A stretch of 64,000 nucleotides of DNA from Egibacter rhizosphaerae (GCF_004322855.1 NZ_CP036402.1:1984001-2048000); one strand, 5' to 3'. Positions 33,915 through 42,895 are shown, counted from the first letter of the stretch. Program-made: numbers and translations. The notes: generated by a model from the letters alone, not told the origin.

Positions 33915-35414
33915 ATGAGCGACCTCCGCGACGATCCCGACCGACCGCTCGTCCTCGTGAGCCGTCGGGTCGTCACGCCCGAGCGCGTGGAGCCGGCCGC
34001 CGTCATCGTGACCGGCGGGCGGATCGATCGGGTCACGGCGCATCCAGAGCAGGAGGGCACGGGGCAGGCAGGCATGGGGCAGGAGGGCACGGGGCAGTCA
34101 GACACGGCCCGCCTGCCGGCATCCGCCGAGGTCGTCGACCTCGGGGACCTCGCCGTGCTGCCCGGCCTGGTGGACAGCCACGTGCACGTGAACGAACCCG
34201 GCCGCACGCACTGGGAGGGCTTCGCCACCGCCACGCGAGCCGCGGCCGCCGGCGGCATCTCGACGCTCGTGGACATGCCCCTGAACAGTCTCCCGCCCAC
34301 CACGGACCCCGCGGCGCTGGCCGAGAAGCGCGCCGCCGCCGGGCCGCAGGCACACGTCGACGTCGCGTTCTGGGGCGGGCTCGTGCCGGGATCCGAGGAG
34401 CGACTCGCCGAACTTCGGGACGCCGGCGTACGGGGCGTCAAGGCGTTCCTGTGCGACAGCGGCGTGCCGGAGTACGGGTGCTTCGCGCCCGGCGACGCCG
34501 AACGGCTGCTCGCTGCCACGGCGGAGGTCGGCCTGCCGCTGCTCGTCCACGCCGAGGATCCCGTCACCCTCGACCGCGCGTCGCGGGAGGTCGTCGCCGG
34601 CGACCCCGACCCGCGCCGCCATCGCACCTGGCTCGACACGCGGCCGGCCGAGGCCGAGATCGTCGCCGTGCGCGCGCTCGTCGACGCCGCCCGCCGGACC
34701 GGTGGCCACGTCCACGTGCTGCACGTGTCCGCGGCGGAAGCGGCCGAGCTGATCGCCGCCGCCCGCGGCGACGGGGTGCCGGTCACCGCCGAGACCTGCC
34801 CGCACTACCTCACGCTGGCCGCCGAGGACGTGCCGCACGGGGCCACGATCCACAAGTGCGCCCCGCCGATCCGTGACGCGGCCAACGCCGAGCGGCTCTG
34901 GCGGCACCTCGCGGCGGGCGACCTCGATGCGGTGGTCAGCGATCACTCGCCCTCCTCACCGGACGAGAAGGCGGTGGAGGCGGGCGACTTCATGGCCGCA
35001 TGGGGCGGCATCGCCTCCCTGCAGCTCGGGCTCCCCGTCGTGTGGACCGCCGCCCGAGAGCGCGGCCACGACCTCGCCGACCTCGCCCGGTGGATGGCGG
35101 CCGAGCCCGCACGACTCGCCGGCCTCGACCGCAAGGGCGCGATCTCCCCCGGCCACGACGCCGACCTCACGATCGTCGATCCCGACGAGCCCTGGACGAT
35201 CGACGCCGCTCGGCTCGAGCACCGCCACCCCCTCACCCCGTACGCGGACCGCCGCGTGACCGGCGCGGTCCGCCGCGTCTACCTGCGCGGGCGCCTGATC
35301 GCCCGTGACGGGGCTCCACTGGATGTCCCGCAGGGGCGGCTCCTTCCCGATCCGGCCGGCGACGCCGATGCGGCGCCGCCGACCGCGCCTTTCCTGGCCC
35401 GCGACCCCTCATGA
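33915..35414 (+). CDS. Allantoinase
   Basis: 499 residues. Cyclic amidohydrolase with VLPGLVDSHVHVNEPGRTHWEGFATATRAAAAGG (HxH metal site), VKAFLCDSG carrying the lysine to be carboxylated, LVHAED, VHVLHVSAAEA, ETCPHYL and VVSDHSPSSPDEK. It opens the allantoin ring to allantoate. Compared with the family it has an inserted Gln/Gly-rich loop at about residues 46-62, encoded by a 30-base imperfect repeat (34050-34097), between the first strands. First gene of the rightward operon, 13 bases before the allantoicase gene. Confidence 0.9.
   Translation: MSDLRDDPDRPLVLVSRRVVTPERVEPAAVIVTGGRIDRVTAHPEQEGTGQAGMGQEGTGQSDTARLPASAEVVDLGDLAVLPGLVDSHVHVNEPGRTHWEGFATATRAAAAGGISTLVDMPLNSLPPTTDPAALAEKRAAAGPQAHVDVAFWGGLVPGSEERLAELRDAGVRGVKAFLCDSGVPEYGCFAPGDAERLLAATAEVGLPLLVHAEDPVTLDRASREVVAGDPDPRRHRTWLDTRPAEAEIVAVRALVDAARRTGGHVHVLHVSAAEAAELIAAARGDGVPVTAETCPHYLTLAAEDVPHGATIHKCAPPIRDAANAERLWRHLAAGDLDAVVSDHSPSSPDEKAVEAGDFMAAWGGIASLQLGLPVVWTAARERGHDLADLARWMAAEPARLAGLDRKGAISPGHDADLTIVDPDEPWTIDAARLEHRHPLTPYADRRVTGAVRRVYLRGRLIARDGAPLDVPQGRLLPDPAGDADAAPPTAPFLARDPS
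34050..34097 (+). repeat. In-frame repeat in the allantoinase N-terminus
   Basis: The 18 bases CAGGAGGGCACGGGGCAG occur at 34050-34067 and 34080-34097, 30 bases apart, coding for QEGTGQ twice. They create a flexible loop between beta strands of the composite domain and are probably neutral. Confidence 0.75.
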
Positions 35415-35427
35415 GCGAGTACGCCAC

Positions 35428-36972
35428 ATGACCGACGACGCGCCTCCCTTGCCCGACCTCGCGGCCCGCCGCCTCGGCGGGCTCGTCGTCGACGGCAGCG
35501 ACGACTTCTTCGCCCCCAAGGAGCGCCTGCTCGACCCACGCCCGCCGCGCTTCGACCCGGACGCCTACACCGAGCGCGGCAAGGTGATGGACGGCTGGGA
35601 GAGCCGTCGTCGGCGCTCGGGCCCGGACGACTGGTGCATCGTCCGCCTCGGAGTGCCGGGCGTGATCGAGACGGCGCTGGTCGACACCACGCACTTCACC
35701 GGCAACCATCCCGCCGCGGTCACGCTCGAGGGCTGCGCGGTCACCGGCGGCACGCCCGGCCCGGACGCCGACTGGTTCCCACTGCTCGAGCACGTCCCGG
35801 TCAGCGGCGACACCGCTCAGCGCCTCCCGGTCGAGACGCTGCGCAGGGTCACCCACGTGCGGTTCACGATCCACCCCGACGGCGGCGTCGCGCGGCTCCG
35901 CCTCCACGGCCAGCCGCTGCCCGATCTCGTGGCCGCGGCGTGGGGCGGTGGGCGGCTCGACCTCGCCGCCGCCACCAACGGGGGCCACCCGCTGACGACG
36001 AGCGACGCGCGCTTCTCCTCCCCCGAGAACCTCATCGCGCCCGGACTGCCGCACGACATGCGCGACGGGTGGGAGACCCGCCGCCGACGCGGCGATCTCG
36101 ACGCGGAGGACTGGGCCGTCCTGGCTCTGGCGACCACGGGGATCGTCGAGCGTGTCGAGCTCGACACGACCCACTTCGTCGGCAACTACCCGGCCCGCGC
36201 CGCCGTGGACGTCGCCCACGCCCCCGAGCTGCTGCCGCCCGCCGCGGACGGTCGGGCCCTGCGCCCTCCGCCGGAGGAGGCGTGGACCGAGATCCTCGCC
36301 CCGCGCCCGCTGGAGGCGCACCAGCGGCACGGGTTCGCCGTCACCGACGTGCCGCCCGCGACCCACCTGCGGTTGCGCATCAACCCCGACGGTGGCGTCG
36401 CGCGCCTGCGGGCCCTCGGACCGGTCACCGAGGACGGCTGGCGGCGCGCGGGGCTCGCCCGACTGAACGCGCTGGAGCCGTCACGGGCCGAAGCCGCGCT
36501 GCGGGCCTGCTGTGCGTCAACGACGTGGGCGCGGGCCGTTGCCGCGCGACGCCCGTTCACGGACCCCGAGGCGCTCGCCGAGGCCGCCGATGAAGCCTGG
36601 TGGGCGTGCGGGCCCGACGACTGGCTCGAGGCCTTCGCGGCGCACCCGCGCATCGGCGAGCGCACGCGAGCGCCGTGGTCCCAGGCCGAGCAGGCCGGCG
36701 CAGCCTCCGCCAGCGACGACACGATCGCCGCGCTCGAGGAGGGCAACCGCACCTACGAGGAGCAGTTCGGCCACGTGTTCCTCATCCGCGCGGCGGGGCG
36801 CTCGGCCGACGAGATGCTCGCCCAGCTGCGCGAGCGGCTCGCCAACGACCCCGAGACCGAGCTGCGCGTCGCGGCCGGAGAGCAGGCCGAGATCACGCGG
36901 CTGCGCCTCGACCGGCTACTGGTCGAGGGCCCGCCGCTCGCCGACCACGCCGACCACGACCACCGCACGTAG
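35428..36972 (+). CDS. Allantoicase fused to OHCU decarboxylase
   Basis: 514 residues from ATG 35428. Residues ~1-335 are allantoicase, two related jelly-roll repeats each with DGWE(S/T)RRRR ... (V/E)LDTTHF(T/V)GN and HPDGGVARLR/NPDGGVARLR. Residues ~350-500 are OHCU decarboxylase (UraD): LNALEPSRAEAALRACCAS, WLEAFAAHPRIGER with the catalytic His, EEGNRTYEEQFGHVFLIRAAGRS and ARLANDPETE-like helix. One polypeptide thus carries the step that makes allantoin from OHCU and the step that splits allantoate to ureidoglycolate and urea, two non-consecutive reactions separated by allantoinase. Neighbours supply the remaining steps. Confidence 0.9.
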   Translation: MTDDAPPLPDLAARRLGGLVVDGSDDFFAPKERLLDPRPPRFDPDAYTERGKVMDGWESRRRRSGPDDWCIVRLGVPGVIETALVDTTHFTGNHPAAVTLEGCAVTGGTPGPDADWFPLLEHVPVSGDTAQRLPVETLRRVTHVRFTIHPDGGVARLRLHGQPLPDLVAAAWGGGRLDLAAATNGGHPLTTSDARFSSPENLIAPGLPHDMRDGWETRRRRGDLDAEDWAVLALATTGIVERVELDTTHFVGNYPARAAVDVAHAPELLPPAADGRALRPPPEEAWTEILAPRPLEAHQRHGFAVTDVPPATHLRLRINPDGGVARLRALGPVTEDGWRRAGLARLNALEPSRAEAALRACCASTTWARAVAARRPFTDPEALAEAADEAWWACGPDDWLEAFAAHPRIGERTRAPWSQAEQAGAASASDDTIAALEEGNRTYEEQFGHVFLIRAAGRSADEMLAQLRERLANDPETELRVAAGEQAEITRLRLDRLLVEGPPLADHADHDHRT

Positions 36973-36995
36973 CCGACCGAGCAGGAGGCCGACCG

Positions 36996-37331
36996 TTGAG
37001 CCTGTCCACCCACGTCCTCGACACCGCCCGCGGCCGCCCAGCGCCCGGGCTGCAGGTGACCTGCGAGCGCCGTGACGGCGACGGCTGGCAGCATCTCACC
37101 ACCCGCGAGACCAACGACGACGGCCGCATCGGCGACCTCCTCGGCCGCGAGGAGCTCACCGCCGGCGTGCATCGCCTCACCTTCGCCACGGGCGCGTGGG
37201 CGGCCGCGCACGGCCGCGAGACGTTCTGGCCCGAGGTGACCGTCACGTTCGAGATCGCCGCGCCCGACGAGCACCACCACGTCCCGCTACTGCTGAGCCC
37301 CTTCGGCTACAGCACCTATCGAGGGAGCTAA
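36996..37331 (+). CDS. 5-hydroxyisourate hydrolase
   Basis: 111 residues from TTG 36996, chosen because AGGAGG lies seven bases upstream and the next residues are the family start LSTHVLDTARGRPAPGL. Transthyretin-like fold with catalytic His (STHVLD), Arg in TNDDGRIGDLL and the C-terminal YSTYRGS tetrapeptide. It hydrolyses 5-hydroxyisourate, the product of urate oxidase, to OHCU. Followed after three bases by the urate oxidase gene. Confidence 0.92.
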   Translation: MSLSTHVLDTARGRPAPGLQVTCERRDGDGWQHLTTRETNDDGRIGDLLGREELTAGVHRLTFATGAWAAAHGRETFWPEVTVTFEIAAPDEHHHVPLLLSPFGYSTYRGS

Positions 37332-37334
37332 CCC

Positions 37335-38234
37335 GTGTCCGTCCACCTGGCATCCGACCGCTTCGGCAAGTCCGGGGTCCGCCTCGCCACCGTCGAGCGC
37401 GACGGCGACCGGCATGTCTTCAGCGACCTGGACATCGATGTCCGGCTCGAGGGGGACTTCGAGGCCGTGCACACCCGCGGTGACAACTCGCCGGTGCTAA
37501 CGACCGACACGATGCGCGGGACGTGTTACGCGCTGGCTCGCCACTACGGCGCGCGGTCGCCGGCGACGCTCGGCTCGCGGATCGCCGAGCGCCTGCTCGA
37601 GGCCTGCCCGGCCGCGTCGCACGCACGGGTCGACCTCGCGCGCTTGCCGTGGGAGCGCCTCGCCGTCGACGGCGCGCCACACACCCACACGTTCCGCCCC
37701 GGTCCCGGCGGCCGACAGCTCACGACGATCCGCCAGCCACGCGGCCAAGCGCCGACGGTGTCGGCCGGCGCCGACGGGGTGCGGGTGCTCAAGACCACCG
37801 GTTCGGCGTTCGACAGCTACATCAAAGACGAGTACACGACGCTGCCCGAGACCCGCGACCGGATCATGGCGACGACGGTCGCGGCCTCGTGGGGCTACGT
37901 CGACCCGCTGGTGGCCGACCACGCCGCGCCCGAGCACGAGCGCCTGCTCGACGAGGTCCCGGCGACGTTCTGCGCGCGGTTCGCGACCCACGACGAGAGC
38001 GAATCCGTGCAGCACACGCTGTACGAGATGGGCGAGGCAGCGCTCGCCGCCCACGACGAGCTCACGTGGATCTCGTTCCGCATGCCCAACGAGCACCACA
38101 TCCTCGCCGACCTCGAGCCGTACGGCCTCGACAACCCCAACCACGTGTTCGTCGTCACCGACCGCCCGTACGGGGTCATCGAGGGCACGATCGCGCGCGA
38201 CGGACCCTCGGCCGCGAGGGCGGAGCCGGCGTGA
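37335..38234 (+). CDS. Urate oxidase (uricase)
   Basis: 299 residues from GTG 37335. Two T-fold domains: RFGKSGVRLATVERDGDRHVFSDLDIDVRLEGDFEAVHTRGDNSPVLTTDTMRGT in the first half, and LKTTGSAFDSYIKDEYTTLPETRDRIMATTVAASWGY in the second, with the C-terminal ISFRMPNEHHILADLEPYGLDNPNHVF. Cofactor-free oxidation of urate to 5-hydroxyisourate with release of hydrogen peroxide. In the conserved TDTMKNT stretch this protein has TDTMRGT. The C-terminus is not an SKL-type peroxisomal signal, as expected for a bacterium. Confidence 0.93.
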   Translation: MSVHLASDRFGKSGVRLATVERDGDRHVFSDLDIDVRLEGDFEAVHTRGDNSPVLTTDTMRGTCYALARHYGARSPATLGSRIAERLLEACPAASHARVDLARLPWERLAVDGAPHTHTFRPGPGGRQLTTIRQPRGQAPTVSAGADGVRVLKTTGSAFDSYIKDEYTTLPETRDRIMATTVAASWGYVDPLVADHAAPEHERLLDEVPATFCARFATHDESESVQHTLYEMGEAALAAHDELTWISFRMPNEHHILADLEPYGLDNPNHVFVVTDRPYGVIEGTIARDGPSAARAEPA

Positions 38235-39508
38235 CCGCGCGCCTGTCCGACGACGAGGTCGCGCGTCTCCTCGCCGGTGTGCCCTCGGCCGAGGACGCCC
38301 ACCGGCGCGGATGGCCCGGCGCACCGGCCACCCGCCAGCCCGTCGAGGTGTACTACGTGCCCGGGGACCGCGTCACCGCGCGCACCCCGGCCGAACTCGG
38401 GCAGGAGGCGGCGCGCCTGCTGGACGCGCACGCGCCCGACGCCCGCGCCTTGGCCGACGCGGTGGCCGATCCGCGGCTCGACGGACTCGACGGGCTCGAG
38501 GTCGCCGCGCAGGTACGCGCACGCACCGCCGCGAAGCTCGCGGCCGAGCCCGTCGAGGACCTGCGCATCGACTTCGAGGACGGCTACGGCCGCCGGGACG
38601 ACGGGACCGAGGACGCCGACGCCGAGCGGACCGCGGCCGCGGTCGCCGCCATGAGCGACGAGCTCGGCGCGCCGCCGTTCGTGGGGCTGCGCGTGAAGGC
38701 GTTCGCCGACGGACTCGCCCACCGGAGCGTCGCGACACTCGACCGGTTCCTCGGCACGCTCCTCGACGCCGCGGGCGCACTGCCGGCCGGGTTCACGATC
38801 ACCTTCCCGAAGATCGTGGCGACCGACCACGTCCGCGCGTTCGTGGACACGCTCGAGGCGCTCGAGCACGCGCACGGGCTGCCCGAAGGGCGCTTGGTGT
38901 TCGAGGCCCAGATCGAGACCACGGCCTCGGTGCTCGGCCCGGACGGACGCGTCGCGCTGCGCGACCTGCGGGAGGCCGCCGACGGGCGATTGTGCGGCGC
39001 GCACCTCGGTGTCTACGACTACAGCGCCGGGCTGGGGCTACCCCCCGAGGAGCAGCGCATCGACCACCCCGCCTGCGACCTCGTGCGCCACCTCATGGTC
39101 GCGACGTTCGCGGGCGGCGAGGTGCGCATCTCGGACGGCTCGGTGAACGCCGTGCCCGCCGGCGACAGCGCCGCCGAGGTCCACCACGTCTGGGCGCGGC
39201 ACGCCGCCGCGGTGCGCCGCGCGTTCACGCAGGGGGTGCCGCAGGGCTGGGATCTGCACCCCTCGCACCTCGTGAGCCGGTACGCGGCGGTGTTCACCCA
39301 CGCGCTCGCGGGCCTGGACGACGCGCTCGATCGGCTCGCGCGGTGGGACGCGGGGGACGCGGGGGGCGGGGTCCTCGACGAGCCCGCGACCATCGCGACC
39401 ATCGCCGCACGGGTGCAGTGGGCGGTCGACTGCGGTGCGGCAACACCGGAGCTGGTCCGCGAGCGCACGGGCCGTGCGGTCGCACCGCGGCCGGCGACCA
39501 TCGGGTAG
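38231..39508 (+). CDS. DUF6986 / HpcH-HpaI aldolase-like protein of the purine operon
   Basis: 425 residues starting at a GTG that overlaps the urate oxidase stop. TIM-barrel of the citrate lyase beta/HpcH family: EDLRIDFEDGYGRRDDGTEDADAERTA, GLRVKAF, FTITFPKIVATDHVRAFVDTLEALE, FEAQIETTASVLGPDGR (Glu metal ligand), GAHLGVYDYSAGLGLPPEEQRIDHPACDLVRHLM. Members are often found with ureide degradation genes, but the reaction is not established. Because no ureidoglycolate lyase is present, it may act on ureidoglycolate or on glyoxylate; this is inference from position. Confidence 0.75.
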   Translation: MTARLSDDEVARLLAGVPSAEDAHRRGWPGAPATRQPVEVYYVPGDRVTARTPAELGQEAARLLDAHAPDARALADAVADPRLDGLDGLEVAAQVRARTAAKLAAEPVEDLRIDFEDGYGRRDDGTEDADAERTAAAVAAMSDELGAPPFVGLRVKAFADGLAHRSVATLDRFLGTLLDAAGALPAGFTITFPKIVATDHVRAFVDTLEALEHAHGLPEGRLVFEAQIETTASVLGPDGRVALRDLREAADGRLCGAHLGVYDYSAGLGLPPEEQRIDHPACDLVRHLMVATFAGGEVRISDGSVNAVPAGDSAAEVHHVWARHAAAVRRAFTQGVPQGWDLHPSHLVSRYAAVFTHALAGLDDALDRLARWDAGDAGGGVLDEPATIATIAARVQWAVDCGAATPELVRERTGRAVAPRPATIG

Positions 39509-39600
39509 GGGCACGGACCTCGACGACCGCCCGCGACGCGACGGCCTGCGCACAATAGGCTGACCCCGCTGGCCCGCACTCTCGCTGGGCCATCCGGGGA

Positions 39601-40215
39601 ATGGATTCCGGCCCTGACGTGGACTTGGACGACGGCATGGGACCAGCGCACCCGCGCCTACTGACCGTGGGCCACGGCACGTTGTCGGGTGAGGCCTTCG
39701 CGGAGCTGCTGGTCGCTGCGGGGGTCGCGACCCTCGTCGACGTCCGCCGCATGCCATCGAGCCGCCGAAACCCGCAGTTCAACCGTCCGACGCTCGCCGC
39801 GACGCTCGAGGGGCACGAACTCAGCTACCGCTGGGACGAGCGACTCGGGGGTCGGCGGGAACCTCGCGACGACTCCCCCCACCACGCGCTCACCGACCCG
39901 CAGTTCCGCGGTTACGCCGACCACATGGAGTCGCCCGAGTTCCGAGCGGCACTCGACGAGCTACTGGCCTCCGGTCGGGAGGGGCCCGTAGCGATCATGT
40001 GCGCGGAGGGCGACTGGTCACGCTGCCACCGCCGCATGATCGGCGACCACGTCGCGCTCGTGCGCGGCCTCGAGGTCCGACATCTACGCCACGATGGGAG
40101 TCGGGAGGATCATCGACTGAACGCCGGCGCCCGGCTCGACGAACTCGGCGAACGGGTGGTCTACGACGCCGGGGCCGACCAGCCGCTCCCCGGGACGAAC
40201 CCGACAGCAGGGTGA
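39601..40215 (+). CDS. DUF488 family protein
   Basis: 204 residues, with a second in-frame ATG at 39637 that starts closer to the conserved region. Signature segments RLLTVGHGTLSGEAFAELL, VDVRRMPSSRRNPQF, LSYRWDERLGGRR and CAEGDWSRCHRRMI define DUF488, a family of unknown biochemical role; the Cys-His-rich motif suggests a catalytic or metal site. A TAGGCT box at about 39557 could be its promoter. No functional link to the purine operon upstream is evident. Confidence 0.82.
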   Translation: MDSGPDVDLDDGMGPAHPRLLTVGHGTLSGEAFAELLVAAGVATLVDVRRMPSSRRNPQFNRPTLAATLEGHELSYRWDERLGGRREPRDDSPHHALTDPQFRGYADHMESPEFRAALDELLASGREGPVAIMCAEGDWSRCHRRMIGDHVALVRGLEVRHLRHDGSREDHRLNAGARLDELGERVVYDAGADQPLPGTNPTAG

Positions 40216-40273
40216 GGGCTCGAGCCTCGTCATCCGGCGAAGTATCGCTATTTCGGAGCACTGCCTGGATCTT

Positions 40274-40329
40274 TCCACAGATTTGGTGTGGGTCGGTGGG
40301 TTGTCATAGGTGGCGGGTATTATGAGGGT
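40274..40329 (+). promoter_or_regulatory. Conserved 5' flank and leaderless promoter of DUF222 cassette 2
   Basis: Starts TCCACAGATT exactly 56 bases before the ATG, as in cassette 1, shares TAGGTGGCG in the middle, and has TATTAT (40318-40323) six bases before the start codon. No ribosome binding site. Confidence 0.55.
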
Positions 40330-41982
40330 ATGTCGAACAGGTATTCGCTGCACCAAGCACCGCCGGGCTCGCGCGATGACGGCCGCGACGGCGGCGGGCC
40401 GGTGGAGACCACCGCGGGCACCCGGGGTGACCTCGCAGCACTCGAGGCGGCGCTGGAGCAGGCCGAGGCCGCCCTGGCGCGCGCGGTCATCGCCGCCGGC
40501 CGGCTGGCCGGCAGCGGGGTGTGCGAGCAGCAGGAAGGGCTGCCGCTGGAGCGGTTCGTGTCGCTGGCGGTCCGCTGGAGCGGCCGCGACGCCCGCGCGC
40601 TGGTGGGCATCGGTGAGGTGCTGGGCGACATGCCGGTGCTGGCGGGGCTGGTCGAGCAGGGGCAGGTGTCGTACTCGCAGGCACGCGCGGTCGCCGGCGG
40701 GCTGGGCCGGCTGGGTCGGGCGGCGCGCGCGACGGTGGACGAGCGCATCGGCGCCACCATCGCCGCGCGCGGCGGCGTGGACGGCTACGACCCCGACGGG
40801 CTGGTCGACGCGGTCGCCGACGCGGTCGCTGACTGCCGCGAGCAGCGCGCGGCCACGCGCCAGGACCAACGCGCGCGGGCGAGCAACTACCTGCAACTGC
40901 AGCCGGGCCTGGACGGGCGCGTGCAGTTGTTCGGCGACTGCGACGCTCTCGCCGGCGCGGTGATCATCAACGCGCTCGACGCGGCCGCGGGCACCCCCAC
41001 CAACGACGACGGCGACCACGCGCATCACCACGACGACGACCGCGACGACGACGACGCGGGCGCGGGTGCGGGTGCGGGCCTGCCCGAGGGGGTGGCGCCC
41101 ACCCGGCGGGGTCGGGCCTACGCCGATGCGCTCACCACGATCGCCAGCCACTACCTCGCCGGCGCCAGCGACACCGAACGCGCCGCCGCGGCCACCCCCA
41201 ACCACCCCAACGGCGCGGGCACCACGAACCACCCCAACGGCGCGGATCCTGCGGGCGGCTCGGGCACCGGCACGGGCACCGACGACGCGGGCGGTGCGGG
41301 CGCGGGCGGCTCGGCTGCGGGCGCCGCCGGCGGCTCGGCTGCGGGCGCGAGCTCTGCCGGGCCTGCGGGCGCAGGGGCGGGACGGCGCGCGCGGCCGCTG
41401 GTGATCGCCCACGTGCAACTGTCGCAACTGTTCGGCCTGGCCGACGGACGCATCGAACTCAACACCCGCGGCGGATACCCGCGCGTGTCCGCGGCCACCA
41501 TCGAGGCGCTGGCCGCCAGCGGCGACGTGCGCGCGGTCGTGTTCGACGGCGCCCGCCCCCTGGCGGTCACCGACAAGATCGCCGCCGACCACATCCCCGC
41601 CGCCACCCGCACCAGCGTGCGCGCCCGCGACCGCGGCTGCCGCTTGCCCGGCTCACGCGACCCCATCGGCCACACCGACCTGCACCACCTCACCGCCCGC
41701 GCCGCCGGCGGCGACCACCACCCCGACAACCTCGTCGCGCTCTCACGCCGATGGCACACCCGCGTGCACCACCACCACTGGCACCTGACCCTCGACCCCG
41801 ACTCAGGACAACTCACCATCCGCCGCGGCGACCGCCAATGGCACAGCCTGCCGCCCGGCACCCCACTCGAACCCGCACCTGCCCCTCCTGAACCCGAACC
41901 ACCGCCCGACCCACCCGACCCGCCCCAGGACAACCCCGAAGACAACCACGAACCCGACCAGCACGACCCGCCACCCTTCTAA
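40330..41982 (+). CDS. DUF222 / HNH endonuclease (13E12-type), cassette 2
   Basis: 550 residues. Same plan as the gene at 20437: MSN(R/T)YSLH(Q/H)APPGSRDD start, DUF222 region (LPLERFVSLAVRWSG, VSYSQARAVAGGLGRLG, DGRVQLFGDCDALAGAVIINALDAAAGTP), variable linker rich in His/Asp and then Ala/Gly, and HNH domain (CRLPGSRDPIGHTDLHHLTARAAGGDHHPDNLVALSRRWHTRVHHHHW), ending DPPPF in both. The linker differs in sequence while the flanking domains stay close, so the copies diverged mainly by linker turnover. See cassette 1 for family background. Confidence 0.85.
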   Translation: MSNRYSLHQAPPGSRDDGRDGGGPVETTAGTRGDLAALEAALEQAEAALARAVIAAGRLAGSGVCEQQEGLPLERFVSLAVRWSGRDARALVGIGEVLGDMPVLAGLVEQGQVSYSQARAVAGGLGRLGRAARATVDERIGATIAARGGVDGYDPDGLVDAVADAVADCREQRAATRQDQRARASNYLQLQPGLDGRVQLFGDCDALAGAVIINALDAAAGTPTNDDGDHAHHHDDDRDDDDAGAGAGAGLPEGVAPTRRGRAYADALTTIASHYLAGASDTERAAAATPNHPNGAGTTNHPNGADPAGGSGTGTGTDDAGGAGAGGSAAGAAGGSAAGASSAGPAGAGAGRRARPLVIAHVQLSQLFGLADGRIELNTRGGYPRVSAATIEALAASGDVRAVVFDGARPLAVTDKIAADHIPAATRTSVRARDRGCRLPGSRDPIGHTDLHHLTARAAGGDHHPDNLVALSRRWHTRVHHHHWHLTLDPDSGQLTIRRGDRQWHSLPPGTPLEPAPAPPEPEPPPDPPDPPQDNPEDNHEPDQHDPPPF

Positions 41983-41997
41983 CCCCCACACACCCCC

Positions 41998-42025
41998 GCC
42001 CCGCGCACCCACCCGTGCGCGGGGC
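41998..42025. terminator. Hairpin terminator after DUF222 cassette 2
   Basis: The same 11-bp stem as after cassette 1 (GCCCCGCGCAC with GTGCGCGGGGC), loop CCACCC, 15 bases after the stop. It lies between convergent genes and may also stop the ABC transporter operon. Confidence 0.65.
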
Positions 42026-42088
42026 ACACGCGCGTCGCGAAGGCGACCGAACCGCGACCTCGCACTCGAGCGCGCCGCGCGCGCATGA

Positions 42089-42895
42089 TCAGGGCTTGAG
42101 CAACCGCTCGAAGCGGCGCGCGGCGACGACGCCGGCGAGGAGCGTCAGGACCACGAGCACGCCCGCGTGCACGAGCAGGACCGGTTCGAGGACCCCGAGC
42201 GTGAGGCCGCGCAACAGGGCCGCGCCGTGGAACAGCGGTGACAGCCACACCAGCGGTTGGACGGCCTCGGGATACACGTCGATCGGGAAGAACGTCGCCG
42301 ACAGCAGCATCATCGGCAGGATCACGACCTGCACGAGCTCCTGGTCCTGCCAGTCACGGATCCAGGTCGCCACGGTCGTGCCGAGCGCCGAGAACGCGAA
42401 CCCGACCAGCATTGCCGCCGGCAGGGCAGCCAGCGCCCACCACGACGGGATCCCGCCGAGTGCCGCCGCCATCGCGAGGAAGGCCCCCGCGTACATGAGG
42501 CCGCGCAGCTGGCTCCAGGTCACCTCGCCGATGGCGATGTCGAGCGGGCGCAGCGGCGTCGCGAGCATCGCGTCGAAGGTCTTCCAGAACCGCAGCTTCA
42601 CCCAGGTGTTGACCGTCGACTCGAAGACGGCCCCGTTCATGGCGCTGACCGCGAGCAGCGCGGGCGCGACGAACGCGAGGTACTCCACCGCCCGGCCGTC
42701 GGGACCCTCGACGGCCGGGACGAGCGCGCCGAGCCCCAGGCCCATCGCGAGCAGGTAGAACACCGGCTCGAAGAAGCCGGTCAGGATGACCGGCCAGAAC
42801 CGGCGGTAGAACATCGCGTTGCGTTCGAGCACGAGCGGCACGTGCCGCCCGCCGCCCTCGCGCAGCTTCAGCGTGTGGACCAGCCATGCGCTCAT
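42089..42895 (-). CDS. ABC-2 type export permease, subunit 2
   Basis: 268 residues from ATG 42895, four-base overlap with the other permease. Six helices with FYRRFWPVILTGFFEPVFYLLAMGLGLG, KLRFWKTFDAMLATPLRPLDIAIGEVTWSQLRG and MMLLSATFFPIDVYPEAVQPLVWLSPLFHGAALLRGL, the last segment being typical of NodJ-like/ABC-2 permeases of lipooligosaccharide or drug exporters. Forms a heterodimer with the upstream permease and is energised by the ATPase at 43683. Confidence 0.87.
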   Translation of the reverse strand: MSAWLVHTLKLREGGGRHVPLVLERNAMFYRRFWPVILTGFFEPVFYLLAMGLGLGALVPAVEGPDGRAVEYLAFVAPALLAVSAMNGAVFESTVNTWVKLRFWKTFDAMLATPLRPLDIAIGEVTWSQLRGLMYAGAFLAMAAALGGIPSWWALAALPAAMLVGFAFSALGTTVATWIRDWQDQELVQVVILPMMLLSATFFPIDVYPEAVQPLVWLSPLFHGAALLRGLTLGVLEPVLLVHAGVLVVLTLLAGVVAARRFERLLKP

